This document shows, one piece after another, positions 22,103 to 36,000 of a DNA stretch of 64,000 nucleotides. Position 1 is the first letter of the stretch. Each line of letters opens with the position of its first letter. Origin of the DNA: Apricaphanius iberus (Eukaryota; Chordata; Actinopteri; Cyprinodontiformes; Aphaniidae); NCBI GenBank assembly GCA_028564705.1, contig JAPXFQ010002690.1, forward strand, positions 1,456,501-1,520,500. The letters run 5' to 3'. A program made the position numbers and the translations under genes. The notes beneath the pieces are model-generated. The model did not search any database and was not told the origin of the DNA. It worked only from the letters and a program-made list of their open reading frames with translations.

Positions 22103-23062
22103 TCCATCCATCCATCCATCTTCCTCCGCTTATCCGGGGTCGGGTCGCGGGGGCAGTAGCCTAAGCAAGGAGACCCAGACTTGCCTCTCCCCGGCCACTT
22201 GGGCCAGCTCCTCGGGAGGAATCCCGAGGCGTTCCCAGGCCAGCTGGGAGACATAATCTCTCCAACGGGTCCTGGGTCTTCCCCTGGGTCTCCTCCCGGT
22301 GGGACATGCCCGGAACACCTCACCAGGGAGGCGTCCAGGAGGCATCCTGACTAGATGCCCGAGCCACCTCAACTGGCTCCTCTCGATGTGGAGGAGCAGC
22401 GACTCTACTCTGAGCTCCCTCCGGATGACCGAGCTTCTCACCCTATCTCTAAGGGAGAGCCCAGCCACCCTACGGAGGAAACTCATTTCAGCCGCCTGTA
22501 TCCGCGATCTCGTTCTTTCGGTCACCACCCAGCGTTCGTGACCATAGATGAGGGTAGGAACGTAGATCGACCGGTAAATCGAGAGCTTCGCCTTTCGACT
22601 CAGCTCTCTCTTCACCACGACAGACCGGTACAGCGCCCGCATGACTGCAGACGCCCTACCAATCCGTCCATCGATCTCCCGCTCCATTTTTCCCTCATTC
22701 GTGAACAAGACCCCCAGATACCTAAACTCCTCCACTTGAGGAAGGACCTCATCCCCAACCCGAAGAGAGCACCCTACCCTTTTCCGACTCAAGACCATGG
22801 TCTCGGATTTGGAGGTGCTGATCCTCATCCCAGCCGCTTCACACTCGGCTGCGAACCGCTCCAACGAGAGCTGTAGATCACGTTCAGACGAAGCCAACAA
22901 GACCACATCATCTGCGAAAAGCAGAGACCCGATCCTGAGGTCACCAAAACGGATCCCCTCAACACCTTGGCTGCACCTAGAAATCCTGTCCATAAACGTT
23001 ATGAACAGGATCGGTGATAAAGGGCAACCTTGGCGGAGTCCAACTCTCACTGGAGAGAGATA
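22103..23062 (-). mobile_element. 5'-truncated Rex3-like (RTE clade) retrotransposon
   Basis: An 11-bp direct repeat CAACTGATACA flanks it at 22092-22102 and 23063-23073. The minus-strand 3' end is a GGAT tetranucleotide tail, as described for Rex3. The interior keeps an uninterrupted RT frame from the truncation point to the stop at 22130, so the insertion is young. Confidence 0.9.
22130..23062 (-). pseudogene. Rex3-like reverse transcriptase, C-terminal part
   Basis: The frame enters at the truncated 5' border and runs about 310 codons to the stop. Visible motifs: VGLRQGCPLSPILF (RT block with the QG motif), SLLFADDVVLLA (catalytic F-ADD), EFRYLGVLFT, TLIYGHERWVVTERTRSRIQ, and the conserved tail RGRPRTRWRDYVSQLAWERL. 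The endonuclease domain and the N-terminal RT fingers are absent, so it cannot mobilise itself. It has no start codon of its own. Older relatives lie at 33299 and 53470. Confidence 0.85.
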
Positions 23063-23073
23063 CAACTGATACA
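23063..23073 (+). repeat. Right target-site duplication of the Rex3-like element
   Basis: CAACTGATACA, repeating 22092-22102. It lies about 40 bp beyond the likely pdpr poly(A) signal. Confidence 0.85.
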
Positions 23074-23113
23074 AAAAAACAAAAGATACATACTAGCTGT
23101 ACAAAAATACATT

Positions 23114-23119
23114 TTTATT
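23114..23119 (-). terminator. pdpr: Likely poly(A) signal of pdpr
   Basis: TTTATT on the plus strand reads AATAAA on the minus strand, about 930 nt after the pdpr stop codon. It is the best candidate before the Rex3 insertion. The 23120-24049 stretch would then be a 3' UTR. Confidence 0.45.
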
Positions 23120-24049
23120 TGAAATTGCAATGACATTTTTCCTTTACATAAACATCTCAAAACGATTAGATATAGACAGAAAACAGCACGACTAGAAGGG
23201 CTAATCTGCTCTCCTGTCAGCCACACATTCAGTGAACTTCAATACAAACTAAATTAAAATCTCGAAAGTGCATCAATGTTTCAAGAGAACCCAAAAAAAG
23301 AAAATAAATATCTTTTCCACAAGTGTGGCAAACATGAAGACAACACTACAGGAGCTCTCAGTGGACAATACCAGCACAGAAAAAGGAAGAAGCTGTTCTG
23401 ATTTGCTTTGGAGTGTCAGCAACCACATGAGATGAAGTGTAGTGGGCAAAACCACCAACTCTGGGTTGGCAGTAATTATCCTAGGCTTTCTTTTCCTTAC
23501 ACAGAAAACAGGATTTCCAACAAGGTGTTTTAGGGCTGACAGCAGTGGAGAGTAGAATGTTTCTGAATTAGGACTCCCTGTCAGCAGCAGATTTACAGCT
23601 GGTAACAGTGTTTGGAAGCGCCCATCAGCTCGTGTTTCCTTTATAGTGTGCAGCAGGGAGTTCTTAACAGCACGTGAAATAAAAGTGGAGAAAGCTGTCA
23701 AGAGTAAAAATCTTTCAGGATGTTCAAGTCAGCTACCTGATGAAGTCTGCAGCAGCTAGTGTTAATCTTGCCTTGAGAAAGGCACATAACCCCAGCAGTC
23801 GGGACTGTGCGCACAATGAGGGTGGGAGAGAAACAGCAGGGCGAAAAAGTGGATCTCAGTGAGATGAGAATTCAAGCATTAGTTGCTTTTTTTTTTTAAT
23901 ATTGCACTTTAAAAGCAGATGATGCAAGTCCAAAACTGATTATTAATGGATTAACAGGAAGTGCTTGTACATCCAGACCTCACGTCATAAAAGGAATGGA
24001 TGGGCTAAACTGAAGTTGTGTCATACGGAAAGACGGTTTCACCACCACT

Positions 24050-27000
24050 TCACTTCCCCTGAAGATTGCTGAGCTCAATGTCTTCCTTGCGCCGCTTCTG
24101 TTGAGTGAAGAGAGAACTGAAGGGATACAGTTTGGCTTTGGCCGGGTAGCGCTGGCCGGCAATGTCCACCTCGTAGTCGCCGCGGTTGATGAAGTCGGGG
24201 GTGATGGCCGTGGGCAGGCCCTCGGGGCCTGGCGGCGGGGACACGAAGCCCAGGCAGACATGGCGCTCCAGAGTATAGCTGTAGGCGCTGCTGGTGGTTG
24301 TTCCGGCCAGCTGACCGTTGCGGTAGACGGGCTCCCCCCACCATGGCCACAGGTCCAGCTCTGTGTCGTGGTCCTCCAGGACGAGCATGACGAACCGGCG
24401 GAACACTCCCTCCTGGCGCTGCTGCAGCAACGCCTCGCGGCCGAGAAAGTTAGTGTCCTGTCATGGAGAAGCACACACGGAGAATATGAAATATATTGGA
24501 GGACAAAGGTAGAGATACAGCAAAAGGAGACGAAAAAACCAATGCTCAAACCTCAGCAAATAAACGTTCTATGAAGCTGATTATTAACTGTGCAGCCTCT
24601 TTTTCATCTATATCGCACTACCACAGCAGCACTTCTGTTTCTGAGGTCAACTGTAAACCCCTTCCTTTAAAGTGTCCCCTTTTGTCTCTCCAGCTGCAGT
24701 CGGAACATTTACAGCTAAAGCAGATGGGGGAACTGACTGAAACCAGAAACGCTGTCGGTGTGCAGTGATTCGAGAGCAAGCAGAGTGCAGACGTCACCGA
24801 CTCCAACACCGACCTTGTCGAACTTGACCCTGAACTCTCGTCCGCACTCCAGTGGCGTGGTGAAGGTGTCGAGGTCCTGACCCCAGAAGGCAAAGAACTT
24901 CTCGATGCGAAGGCTCCTCAGCGCGTAGTACCCAGCGTTACGGATGCCGTACTTCTGCCCCACCGACATCACCTCGTTGTACACATGCAGTGCATACTAA
25001 AGGTGGTGGACAAACACAATGGCATTAGAATTCAAAGTGATGTTAGTTTAACAGGAATGATCTCGCCTATTCCACATCTTAAATCCGTGCCTGTATAAAA
25101 CATCACACAGAGAAGATGTGACCCGTTATACCTCAAACCATTCTACCAATGTGGGTGATGACTTAATTTTCCAAACAAGAATTTGGTGAACCAGTTTAAG
25201 TTGTTTGAATTCTGCCTCTGATTACGCTTTTTAATGCACAATCCATACAGCCCCATTTCCGTATAAAATAGCTTTACTGCTGGTGGTACCGTACATCCCA
25301 CAAAGTGGGTGGAACACTAAAAAAGGAAGGACAAATGAGAAATAATCATCACCAAACAAAAAGAACTGGTTCAACTCCATCATTAAAAAGTCAAAGAATA
25401 CTTGAGAAAAACATTCTGTCCACTATAAGTGCATATCAATAGTAAAAAAATCCTGTCCTCTTGACTGAATACTATCTGTTTGCACCTCTATGGGGATGTA
25501 GAGCATGAAACCTGGTTCTCCAGTATGAGTCATGCTCATCACTCGGATCCCGTTTGCGTAGCCAACACTCATCTCCTGCAAACACAAACAGGAGGGACAT
25601 GAGGGCAAGAAAAAAGAACAAACAAAAAGCCGGTCGACAGCTTTGCTTCAACTCGTCTTCCTCACCTTGCAGAACATGGAGGGGAAGTGCTCAGGTGTCA
25701 TGGAGACGTATGATAGCTCAGCTAGAACATCCATTGCTCGTGGACCAATCAGATTCAAAGCTAAGGGTAAAAGATTATAGTTTTGATCAAAAACGACCTC
25801 AAGAGAGACTACGAGAGAGTATTTGGGCAATGAGCCTGAGCTCACCTGTGTACTTCCAGCTCACATCCTCTAGGTGGAGGTGTGGATCATTGGGCATGTA
25901 CTTCTTTATCCAGGACCAACAGTGGACCTGCTGGTCTGTCGGCGAGATGATGAAGAAACTGGAGACGAACAGACAACCATTTTTGTTTTAAATGATATTC
26001 AAATGCAATAGCCGACCACGCGTCTCCAGAGTCATAACTGCGTTCGAACCTGTTCTTGCTGAGGCGGACCACGCTGCAGTCGTTCTCGTAGCCCCCTCTC
26101 TCGTTCAGCATGCCGGTGTGGACGATGTGTCCGACGGGAACATCGAGGTCGTTGGCACACAGATACTGCAGCACCTCCAAAGCCTGGTCCCCTGTAGACT
26201 GAGACAGCAGGACGAGAAAGAGGCAGGAGCTTCAGTATTTACACAGCAAATAGATTTTGGTCAATGCCGTCACAAGAGGCATGGGTATGGAACTGATCAG
26301 CAGGCATTCAGAAACACTGGTGCTTTTAGAATGATTCCGACGTGGATTGTAAAGAATTTAAGGTGTAAGATTTCACCTCTATGATGCCCCAAAATATAAT
26401 GATTCATACTGTGGATAGTGAAGCTGAAGCAAACAACATTGATCACCATGCTCACTGTCAGAAGTTTAACTTTCTGCTAGAAACCACTGGCAGGTCTTTG
26501 AATAATTATGTGATTTGCCAGTTCTGTGGCGCTGCAATGCCGTCTGAACTCAAACCTTACCCAAAACACCACATCTGTTTCTAACCTCCAAGCAATGCTT
26601 TTGTTAATTACCATTTCCCTCTGGTGGTGAATTGTGGCAATGGTGGAGGCTTCACCACAGGTGCCTGATGCTACATGGGATAAAAAAAAATCTTGCGATG
26701 ACAGTATCACTCATATATAATGATTAGGGCTGTCACCATTCTCCAAATTCTTGATTCAATATGATTTTTGGGTCACCAAATTTTTTTTTTCTTACGGCAA
26801 AGAGCCCTATGCTATTTTAAGACTAGTCTAGTCTATGATCATTGGTTTAATTCATTAAATTTTGTACGGTAATTATTATTTCGAAAGACATAAGTTATGC
26901 AATTTCACATTAGGCATTAATAGTCAAATTGAAATAATTTTTTTACAATATTATTGTATTCACAATAAACTGTCAGTTATAAGTGTTACAATTTTGTTTA

Positions 27001-30000
27001 AATAAATAACAGAAATTATTAGTAACAAGAGGGTGGCTGCCATCTAGTGACTCTTTTTAGTTACTGCAGCACAACAACTCTCAGCTCCGTCTGCCTCAGA
27101 GAAACAAGCTAATGTGCAGCAAACAGTGGTTCTCTTTTTTACAATGAGAGTGTCGACTTAACTCACTGGGAACTCAAAATTTCCTCACTGGTGATTTGAG
27201 AGTAGAAGGAGGGGCTTTAGCTCTGGTCCCGCTGCTTCTTTCTTCATCTGTCCTAGCCATGGTTTAACTGTAGCTTAGTTAGTAGCGACTTACTAGCATA
27301 AGCTAATATGCTCCGTAGAGGTGTGCTGTGTTCACTACAGTATGTAAAGATGGGCGGAGGTGACTGCGATTGTCTTTTAGCTTTCAATGCGCAAAGTTGT
27401 GATGTAATTTCGATCAGTCCTGTGTGATCAGGGCTGTGTCATTTCTGATCAGAGTGAGCAACTGTTGCCCCGAAACTCTTTTCAACTGGCTAAATATTAC
27501 TTTACTTTACAAACAATTAGGTGTGTCACAATATCGATTTTGTATCAAAATTATAGTACGACCCAGCGCATTGAAATCCAAAGGAGGATCGCGATCACCT
27601 CATCCTGTGTACTGTGCGTCCCAATCGGACTCCATAGCAACAGTTAGCAGGCAACCGTCTATTTACTCAGATTTCTTCATCACAAAGAACCACACATTGC
27701 ATTTTCCCTAACAAGTAACTCATTAGTTCTCATACAACTCACAACAACACCTGGTAACATTTTAACTTCCTGTATCAAATCCCTACACGTCTATAGAGCA
27801 CATTAACTGACGCTAACAAGTAGCTAAAGCTAAGCTACGGCTCAACCACGGCTAGGACAGATGAAGCAGCGGGATCGGAGCCCCTCCTACTCTCAAATCC
27901 CCAGTGAGGAAATTTTGAGTCCATGTTTGCATTGTTAACAAGAAGACCACTGTTGGCTCCATTTTACTCGGTGGAATCAGCTATCTGAAGCATTTTATCC
28001 AATTGTTCTGCTGTACCTGTAAAGAGTCACTAGATTGCAGCCACTCTCTGTTAATCATTGATCATTTAAACAAGAATGTTACACTTTATTTCAAATAAAT
28101 TATTTCAATTTGATCATTAATGCCTAATGTGATACATTACACAAGACTAATAAAAAAATTGCATCAAGTTCGTCTTTTAAGATCTACTGTACGAAATGTA
28201 TTGCATTAAACCGATGATCATAGACTAGTCTAAAAATGACAGATCTCTGTACTGTAAAAAGAAAACAACAAAAAACGCGAGAATCAAATCGTGACCCTAA
28301 CATCGAAAATCAAATCAAGGATTTGGAGAAACGTGACACCCCTAAAAAACAATGCAAGATCAGAACAGTCCTACAGGTGCCTACACTGTAGGACCAACAG
28401 TTCTGCAAAAAACATTGTTTAAGGACCTAAAAATGACATCTCCATATAACACTGACATATTATACATATATCTTTTTTTTTTTTTTTACAATTTTGGTTG
28501 AAATAATTAAAAGGCAGGTCTGGCGTTTGCTCTCCATTCATAAATCTCCTTCACATGTTTTATTGTATCCAAATGTCTTCTCATATAAGTCTAGCTAGTA
28601 CCTTTCTTTGAGTCAATAGACAACTTCTCATGCAAAAAGACAGAAATCTGATGAGGGGTTTCCCCAGGGCTGCATCCTCGGTTCACCCCCTTTAATATCT
28701 ACATGCTACCACTAACCCATATCATAACAACCCATTAGATTAGCTACAATAATTATGAAGATGATATCTAGCTTTACACTGCAATGCCAGCAGACGACTT
28801 GGCATCCATTAAAACCCTAAGTGAATGCATTGAAATCAATGGATGGATGTGCCATCATTTTCTCCAGCTGAAGTAATTATTTTTGGACCTAAAGAGGAAC
28901 GATCAAGAGAAAACAGCTAGAAGCTACTGCTCAGGAACATAATCTAAGTGTATTGATGGACTCAGACCGGTTATTTGAAATATAAAAACAAATTCGGCCT
29001 TCTGCCACCTGAAGAACATTATTAGGATTAAAGGATTATTTGTTGCAATAGGACCTCGAAAATCTAATGCATGTGTTTCTTTTGTCGGATTTGGTGGAAA
29101 GGCAGAGGTCTAGTAAGGTGCAAATATGATCCGGAGTGGGGTTGGTACATTGTTGTAACCGTTTGTCTTCTTGGAGCCATTTTCTGACCTTTTCCACAGC
29201 GTCGGATTTAGGTATGCAATTAAAAAGTAATGTGACATAAAAGGATACCGTTTGCCATGGAGTCTTTTCAGAACTGAAGAAGTCCCTTGGATGAGAGACA
29301 AAACATTTTCAAGACAAAAAAACTCCAGTTGCCGACAAATTAACTCTCAAGAGTGTAGCCACGAATGTTTTTTGTTTAAAAAAAAATGTAGAGATTGTTA
29401 ACTCAATGAGATTCTCATGTCATGTTTTATGTGTCTGCGAGACACGGATCTTTATTGTGTCTGACCGGGGAATATGGTGGAAGAAGAGTAAAGGCTGTTT
29501 TTATACAAATGTTGTGTTTGTTGGACATTTCACTAATAGTAAAGATGATTGTTGAAACTGCTGACAAATCTGAAGCTACAGAGTAGGAGCTGGTTTTTCT
29601 GCTCTACCCAAGCTGCTGCTAATTAGAAGATGTGATAGAGCGCTGTGACTCACAGTTAGCTCAAACTTGGTGAAGGAGGACATGTCAATGACACAGACGG
29701 CCTCTTTGCAGCATTTCACTTCTGCACCAACAATATTAAACCAGTCTGGCTTGTAGAATGTCTTACTCTGATCCAGGGACAATAGATCTACAGAAAGAAG
29801 GAAATACATTTTTTTAATATTCTGTTCAATTTGAAGAGCATATTCCTTTATTTAAAGGGATACCAGGCAAGTCTGAGTGTTTTCTCTATGATGCTCCCCC
29901 TAGCGTCCGTTAGTAAGTGTTGCTTTCAAACACACTGTCGTAAAAACGAACTGTTACCCCCTCGATCTGAAGCTCTTTTTCTTTTTTTGGCAACCTCCGA

Positions 30001-33000
30001 CGGTGGTTTTCGCTGCTTCTTAGCCGGCTCTGCCATCGGTTTGATACACTCTTTAGCCGGGTTTCGTTAGCCTGCATCAGTGTTGGGGATGTTTGCCGAA
30101 AACTGATCCTGCTTCTCGTGATGTCTGAGGCTTCGCAAGACTGAAGGACAACGGGTCGCTACACTGAACTTGCAAGTGGGATATTCTGTCTACAGGCAGT
30201 AGGGGCGGGCGAGAGAGTCTTCATTCGCCCTGTAAAGAGTCATTTAACCATATAAAGACTTACAAAGATGATTGATTAACATGAAAATGTTGCCTAGTAT
30301 CCCTTTAAAATGATTATGTCAAACCATAAAGCAGGGTTTATATGAAATCAATTCCTTGGTAGTGGTCATAAAAGTCTGTATGCAAACAAATTCTAGCCAA
30401 TACGCTGTAAAACCATTGGCTTTCTGTTCTGAGAAGATAAATACTCAGAAACAATTATATCAGGAGCAGCACTATTACTCTACTTCAATCTATATTGTGG
30501 GTTATCATACTGGCTAAAAACTTTTGAAGGTCGAGACAGTTTGTTGCTACGTTGTTTATACCTTTTCCTGGAGGAACAAAATATTTGGGCCTTTCAAAGC
30601 CATGTTTTTCCATCCAGCGAGCCCCCTGGGTGTCCAGACGGTCGTAGAGGGGACTCGTCCTGAGCTGCCGGCCGGTCTGGAAGTCCCAGCGAGGCACCTT
30701 CAGCTCATAAAGGAGAGCTTATTGAGAACATACAAACACAATAAAAGGACAGGTTACAAAATAAATAAAATCCCAGGGAATAAAGACACATTTTTTTATC
30801 AATATTCCAGGCTTCCAGGGGTTTTCAGTCAATTGTTTGCACACTTCTAAGTATTTACGGAAGAGATTTCCCAACATAGGTTTGGCTTTACATACAGACG
30901 TGTCAGAATAAATTGACTTTTAGGAAACGTACTAATGGTTAGCTAATCTAATGGATGGTTTGATAATGAATGGATCAAATTAGATTCCATTGTTTAGATG
31001 ATAGAGAGGGGGGAAAAAAACAACCTTTTTGTCATACTCAAAATGTCACGATTAATCCTAACGATTAGCGCATGCACAGGATGACACAATTCAGCCCGTG
31101 TTGCTCGTCACGTAGAACAGTGACGGGTGTTGCAAGCGATCATCAGAAGCAATTGGAACGAGCATGATTAAAAATGCAACAATCTGCAGCGATCACTTCA
31201 CTTCAGGTAGGCCTTGTCTAACAAACCAGCTAACCAACACTGCAACGGCAAGAAAAAACGCAAATAACAGTGGGAACTGAAGTTATGTTTAAGTTTGGTT
31301 CCACACCATTTAGCATTTTTTGATAGACAGGTAATCCCTCTATTGTAGATATAGAAGAATTCTATATTCTATAAGAAATGAATTCTTATAGAAGAATAAA
31401 ATTCAAATAAAAAATTCCTTATTAATCTCAAGGGAACATAAATGCTGCTGTAGCTCATGCAATGTAATTCGAGGAAGGATTGTAGATCCTGATGGCTGTG
31501 GGCAGGAAGGATCTTCTGTAGCAGTCTGTGTTGCAGCACAACACTCTGTTATAGGATAGTACCATGGACTTCCAGGGTTGTCCAGTATTAATAAGAAACA
31601 GTCAGCTAAACAGTCAGCAAATGTTAACAAGTTAGTTTGCCTTAGCAACTGGCTAAAAGATGAATAGGCTAAATGGCTGTGTGTAAATATGACCGTGGAG
31701 TTGAAAACAAAATTTCCATGGATACCTCTTATATTTCCTTTTTGGTTTTTAAAGAGCAACAGCATCCGGTTTTGTCCTTTATTTACACCGAAAATTTTAG
31801 TTTTTCAGTCACAATTTGTCATGATTAATTCTAAGGTATCTTGTGATTATTGTATACATTTTATTTAATCATTTGACAGGTTTATATAATATGTTTAATT
31901 CTTTTCCAGACTGCACAGGAACCCTTGTGTAAAACCCCACACTTTTTAGTAGAAAAAGGAATTAAACAGATTAACTGTTTGGGTCCAAAACACTTAACCT
32001 ATAGTCAGAGGAGAAGTTATTACTCACGCATGACCTCCATCACCCTGTGTCGTAGGAAGGTCCGGCTGCTCTGTAGGTTGCCAAAGCGCTTGATATCCAG
32101 AGGCCAGACGTTGGCAGTGGGGTAGCCGTAGGTCATCCACTCGGCCAGGTACCTGCAGGAATAGGCTGTCTGAGCTTCACCGAACAATCCAGCAGCATCG
32201 TGAACGTCACAACAGAGCATCCATTCTTTCTATCCATGCTGGAAACATAACGTATGCTCACTTCCCAGCTCCTCCTGCGAAGGCGAGACCCGAGGAGTTC
32301 ATCCCAGCCAGCACGTAGTAGCCAGAGACACCCGGCGTCTCCCCCATAAGACAGCGCATGTCAGGTGTGAAGGACTCTGGACAGTTGACCAGCTGATGGA
32401 TCTCAGCTGACTCCAGGTTCGGCATTCTTCTAAGCAGGGCACTGAGCATCGGCTCTGAAACGTATCAGGAAGAGTGAGGGGCTCTTTAAAGCCAGCTTTA
32501 CGCAAAATATTTTAGACCAAGAATGACATTTAAATCCCATAGATTTCCAAGATTGCTTTGTTTCACGTCTGGCATATTGCTAAAAGTAGAAACATTCTGT
32601 CCAGGAATGATGTAGAGAAACTAGTCCATGCATTTGTTACTTCAAGGCTGGACTACTCTAATTCTTGATTATCAGGAAGTCCACAATATGCAATTAAAAG
32701 CCTTCAGTTGATCCAAAATGCTGCAGCAAGAGTTCTGATGAATATTAAAAAGAAAGATCACAATTCTCCTGTTTTGGCTTTTCTCCATTGGCTCCCTGTT
32801 AAATCCAGAATATAGTTAAAAATCCTCCTCCTTACTTATAAAGCCCTCAATAATCAGCTCCATAGTACATTAGAGATCTGATTGTTCCACATGTTCCTAA
32901 CAGAGCACTTCGTTCTCAGAATGCAGGTCTACTGGTAGTTCCTAGGAATTTCTAAAAGTAGAATGGGGGGCAGATCTTTTAGTTACCAGGCTCCTCTCCG

Positions 33001-36000
33001 TTGGTAACAGCTCCCAGTTTTAGTCCGTGAGGCAGATACTCTATTTTCAAGACTAGGCTTAAAACCTTCCTTTTTGACTAAGTTTATAGTTAAAATGACT
33101 TAGGCTATCATGAGCCATTTTTGTAGTTATGCTGCTATATGCTTAGACTGTTGGAGCACAGACCGGCCACTTTTCTTCACTCTTCTACTTTTCTCTTCTA
33201 CTACTTGTCAGATGTATTTTTTTTTTGGTGTTATTTCGATTGTTAATCTCATTTTCTCTCAGTTTTTTTCTCTCAATAGAAGCAACACCTTGTCTGGTAT
33301 CCTGTTCAGGTGCAGCGCCCTGCTGGAATGGGGGGCATCAATTCGGATGCCCGGGAGGAGGCTCAGGAGAAGGCCTAGGACATGCTGGAGGGACTATGTC
33401 TCTTGGCTGGCCTCACCCCCTTCGTATTTTGATACATATCGTATTGGCAGAGTCTTTCCAATACACACCCCTAGTTTAAATCTTGAAGTACTGCCCTAAG
33501 GACTAGGAACGCTGAGGGGTAATAAATCTAGAAAAATCATTTTTCATCTGTTCTTGTTAGGTTTTGTGTAGATCTAGCATGTAATCTTTTTCAATAAAAA
33601 ACAAAGAAATTATTCAGATTGCACATCATCTAGATCTACTGTAGCGCTAGATCTACGGTAACCAGTAGAATAGAAATCCTATTCTACTGGTTACCGTAGA
33701 TCTAAATTTTTGTATTTATTACATTTTTATTATTATTAACATCACCATTATTACATATATATATAATAAGTGTGAGTCTGAGTCTAAAGCATTAATTTAT
33801 TAGAATCAGCTTGAATAAAATTAAACTTACTATGTTTGTAAAAATATATGTAAATATATCGCCCATTTAATTTTTTTTTTTTTACAGGAATAAGCAATCT
33901 ATCCTCCTTACCAAAGTGGTCCCAATCCTCCTGCATGTTCTGGACCTCTAGCTGGTTTCGGCCCTCTGTGAAAATGGGTTTGGGGTTCTTCTCCAAGCCT
34001 CCGGACAAAATGCCTCCTTGCCACGCCCTGGCGTACATCCTCCCATCCATATCAATTACAACTAGGTAAAAAATTCAAGACACGGGTCTTATTAGAACAA
34101 TCTCAACTTTAACGAGGTAAAAACAAGAGGAGAGATCCACCCGTAGAGAAAAGTGGTTTCCAATCTCTGGTTTTATGAAGCGCTGACTTCATAACCTCTT
34201 GCACTATCTCTTGACTTCCAGAGCAAAGAAGGATTTAGCATTAAAACACCACAAAACCGGAATTTCAGTTAAAACCAATTATAGGATTTAAAATGGATTA
34301 GAAATTGCTGCAGAAAATGTCGGGGTTGGTTTGTTTTTTTTTGTTCTGAGACCTGGAGTGTTGGGTGCAAGAGGCTCCTGGAGAGGTTTGGTGAGAAGGT
34401 AGAAGTGCTCACAGCCGTGGAGGGGGACCGACACCTTCACCTCGCTAGCCTGACCCAGCTCGTAAGCCCACTGGAGCAGAGAAACACGAAGAGAAGATCT
34501 ATCATATGATTGTATGAACCTAACAAACGGCATCATCCTCACTGTGCTGAAAAAAGTTTGTTCCCTGAATGGGAACATCAGAAATAATACACAGCTCATG
34601 TCCTCGCCTAAACGTAGCACTGAATCACTACGGCTTGCTTACAGAACTCAATCCAAGGTATTTAAGACATGTGAACCGACGTTTTCACCTAAAGATTCTC
34701 CTATCCAAGTCAGCAAAAGGTGTAGTGATGCGTCCTCGTTTGGAAAACAAATCAGAGTTTTTACCTGACCGGCACAGTTGACAAAGTATTCACACTCGAT
34801 GGAGCCGCGATCAGTCTCCACAGCCGTCACCTGGCCCTTCTCCACCACCACCTGCTGAACGGCGGTTCGCTCCACAATCTGAACCCCTGAAAATCACCAG
34901 AGGTGGAAGGTGAGGAGGGAAAATGAACAGTGAGACAAAATGTCTGAGGCTAACGTTACCTTGACGCGCAGCAGCTATGGCCAGCGCGTTGTTAACATCC
35001 GGTGAGGACACCACTGCGTCATCGGGGAGATGGAGCGCCCCCACCAGGTCATGGATGTTGACCAGAGGGTGGAGATTGGCTATGTCTTTAGGTTTAATGA
35101 TATTACAGCTGATCCCCAACACTCTGTAAAAAAAAAAAAATCAAACATTTCATTGCTCTTTACTTTATTTTCTCTTTAAATAATGCTGCTGCTGACACTA
35201 AAAATTCAAACAACTGTCGTACTTGAGTCGTGTTGCCAGACGCTTAAGTGAAATGAAGCGATCCTGATTTTGTGCCAGGCACAAAGAGCCAGTCTTCACA
35301 TAACCTGGAAAAAAAATTATAAATGCAACATCCATGAGACAGGAATGCTCATTACCCAACACACCGGACATGCAGAGCAATGCAAAAGTCAGGGGCGATC
35401 TGCAAAAAGGGACAACAACGATTGTACTTCTGAAGGAAGCTTAACTCTTTTAATATTGATATGGTTTATAATTTTTATTTATTGGCAAGGCAATTTTATT
35501 TACAAAGCACACTTTCAACACAAGGAAATTCAAGGTGCTTGACATGATTCAGTGATAATGATACCAAATACATGGTTACAGAAATGATTAGAGAAAAACA
35601 GAAACATATAGATTTAACAGATAGACACAATCAATTAATAAGAAAAGATGATGTAAGGAACAAATGTATGCAATATAGATTAAAAACAGATAAAACACAA
35701 ATTTATGAAATACAAAATAAAAACAGATAAAACACAATAGATTAAAAAATAAATAAAAAATAAGAATAAAACTGAAACCACGAGAATCAAATAGTGATCA
35801 GAAAGCGCACTTTAGGGCTCAAAGGCAGCTCTGAATAGTAGAGTTTTAATCTTTGATTTAAAAGAGCCTAACAATTCAGCATTTTTGCATTGTTCTGGAA
35901 GTTTGTTGCAGATTTGCAGAGCATAGAAGCTGAAAGATGTTCTTACTTTTGCTTTTATTGATTGGTATGGGGGCATCAGTCTGAGGGACAAAAATAACCT

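Noticed and set aside
22299..22876. Plus-strand ORFs across the Rex3-like element
   Set aside because: They are antisense shadows of the RT frame on the minus strand.
23273..23701. 142-codon minus-strand ORF downstream of pdpr
   Set aside because: It falls in the predicted pdpr 3' UTR, has no recognisable family and no splice or signal context.
24101..24574. 157-codon plus-strand ORF
   Set aside because: It is the reverse strand of the last pdpr exon, whose frame matches PDPR to its C-terminus.
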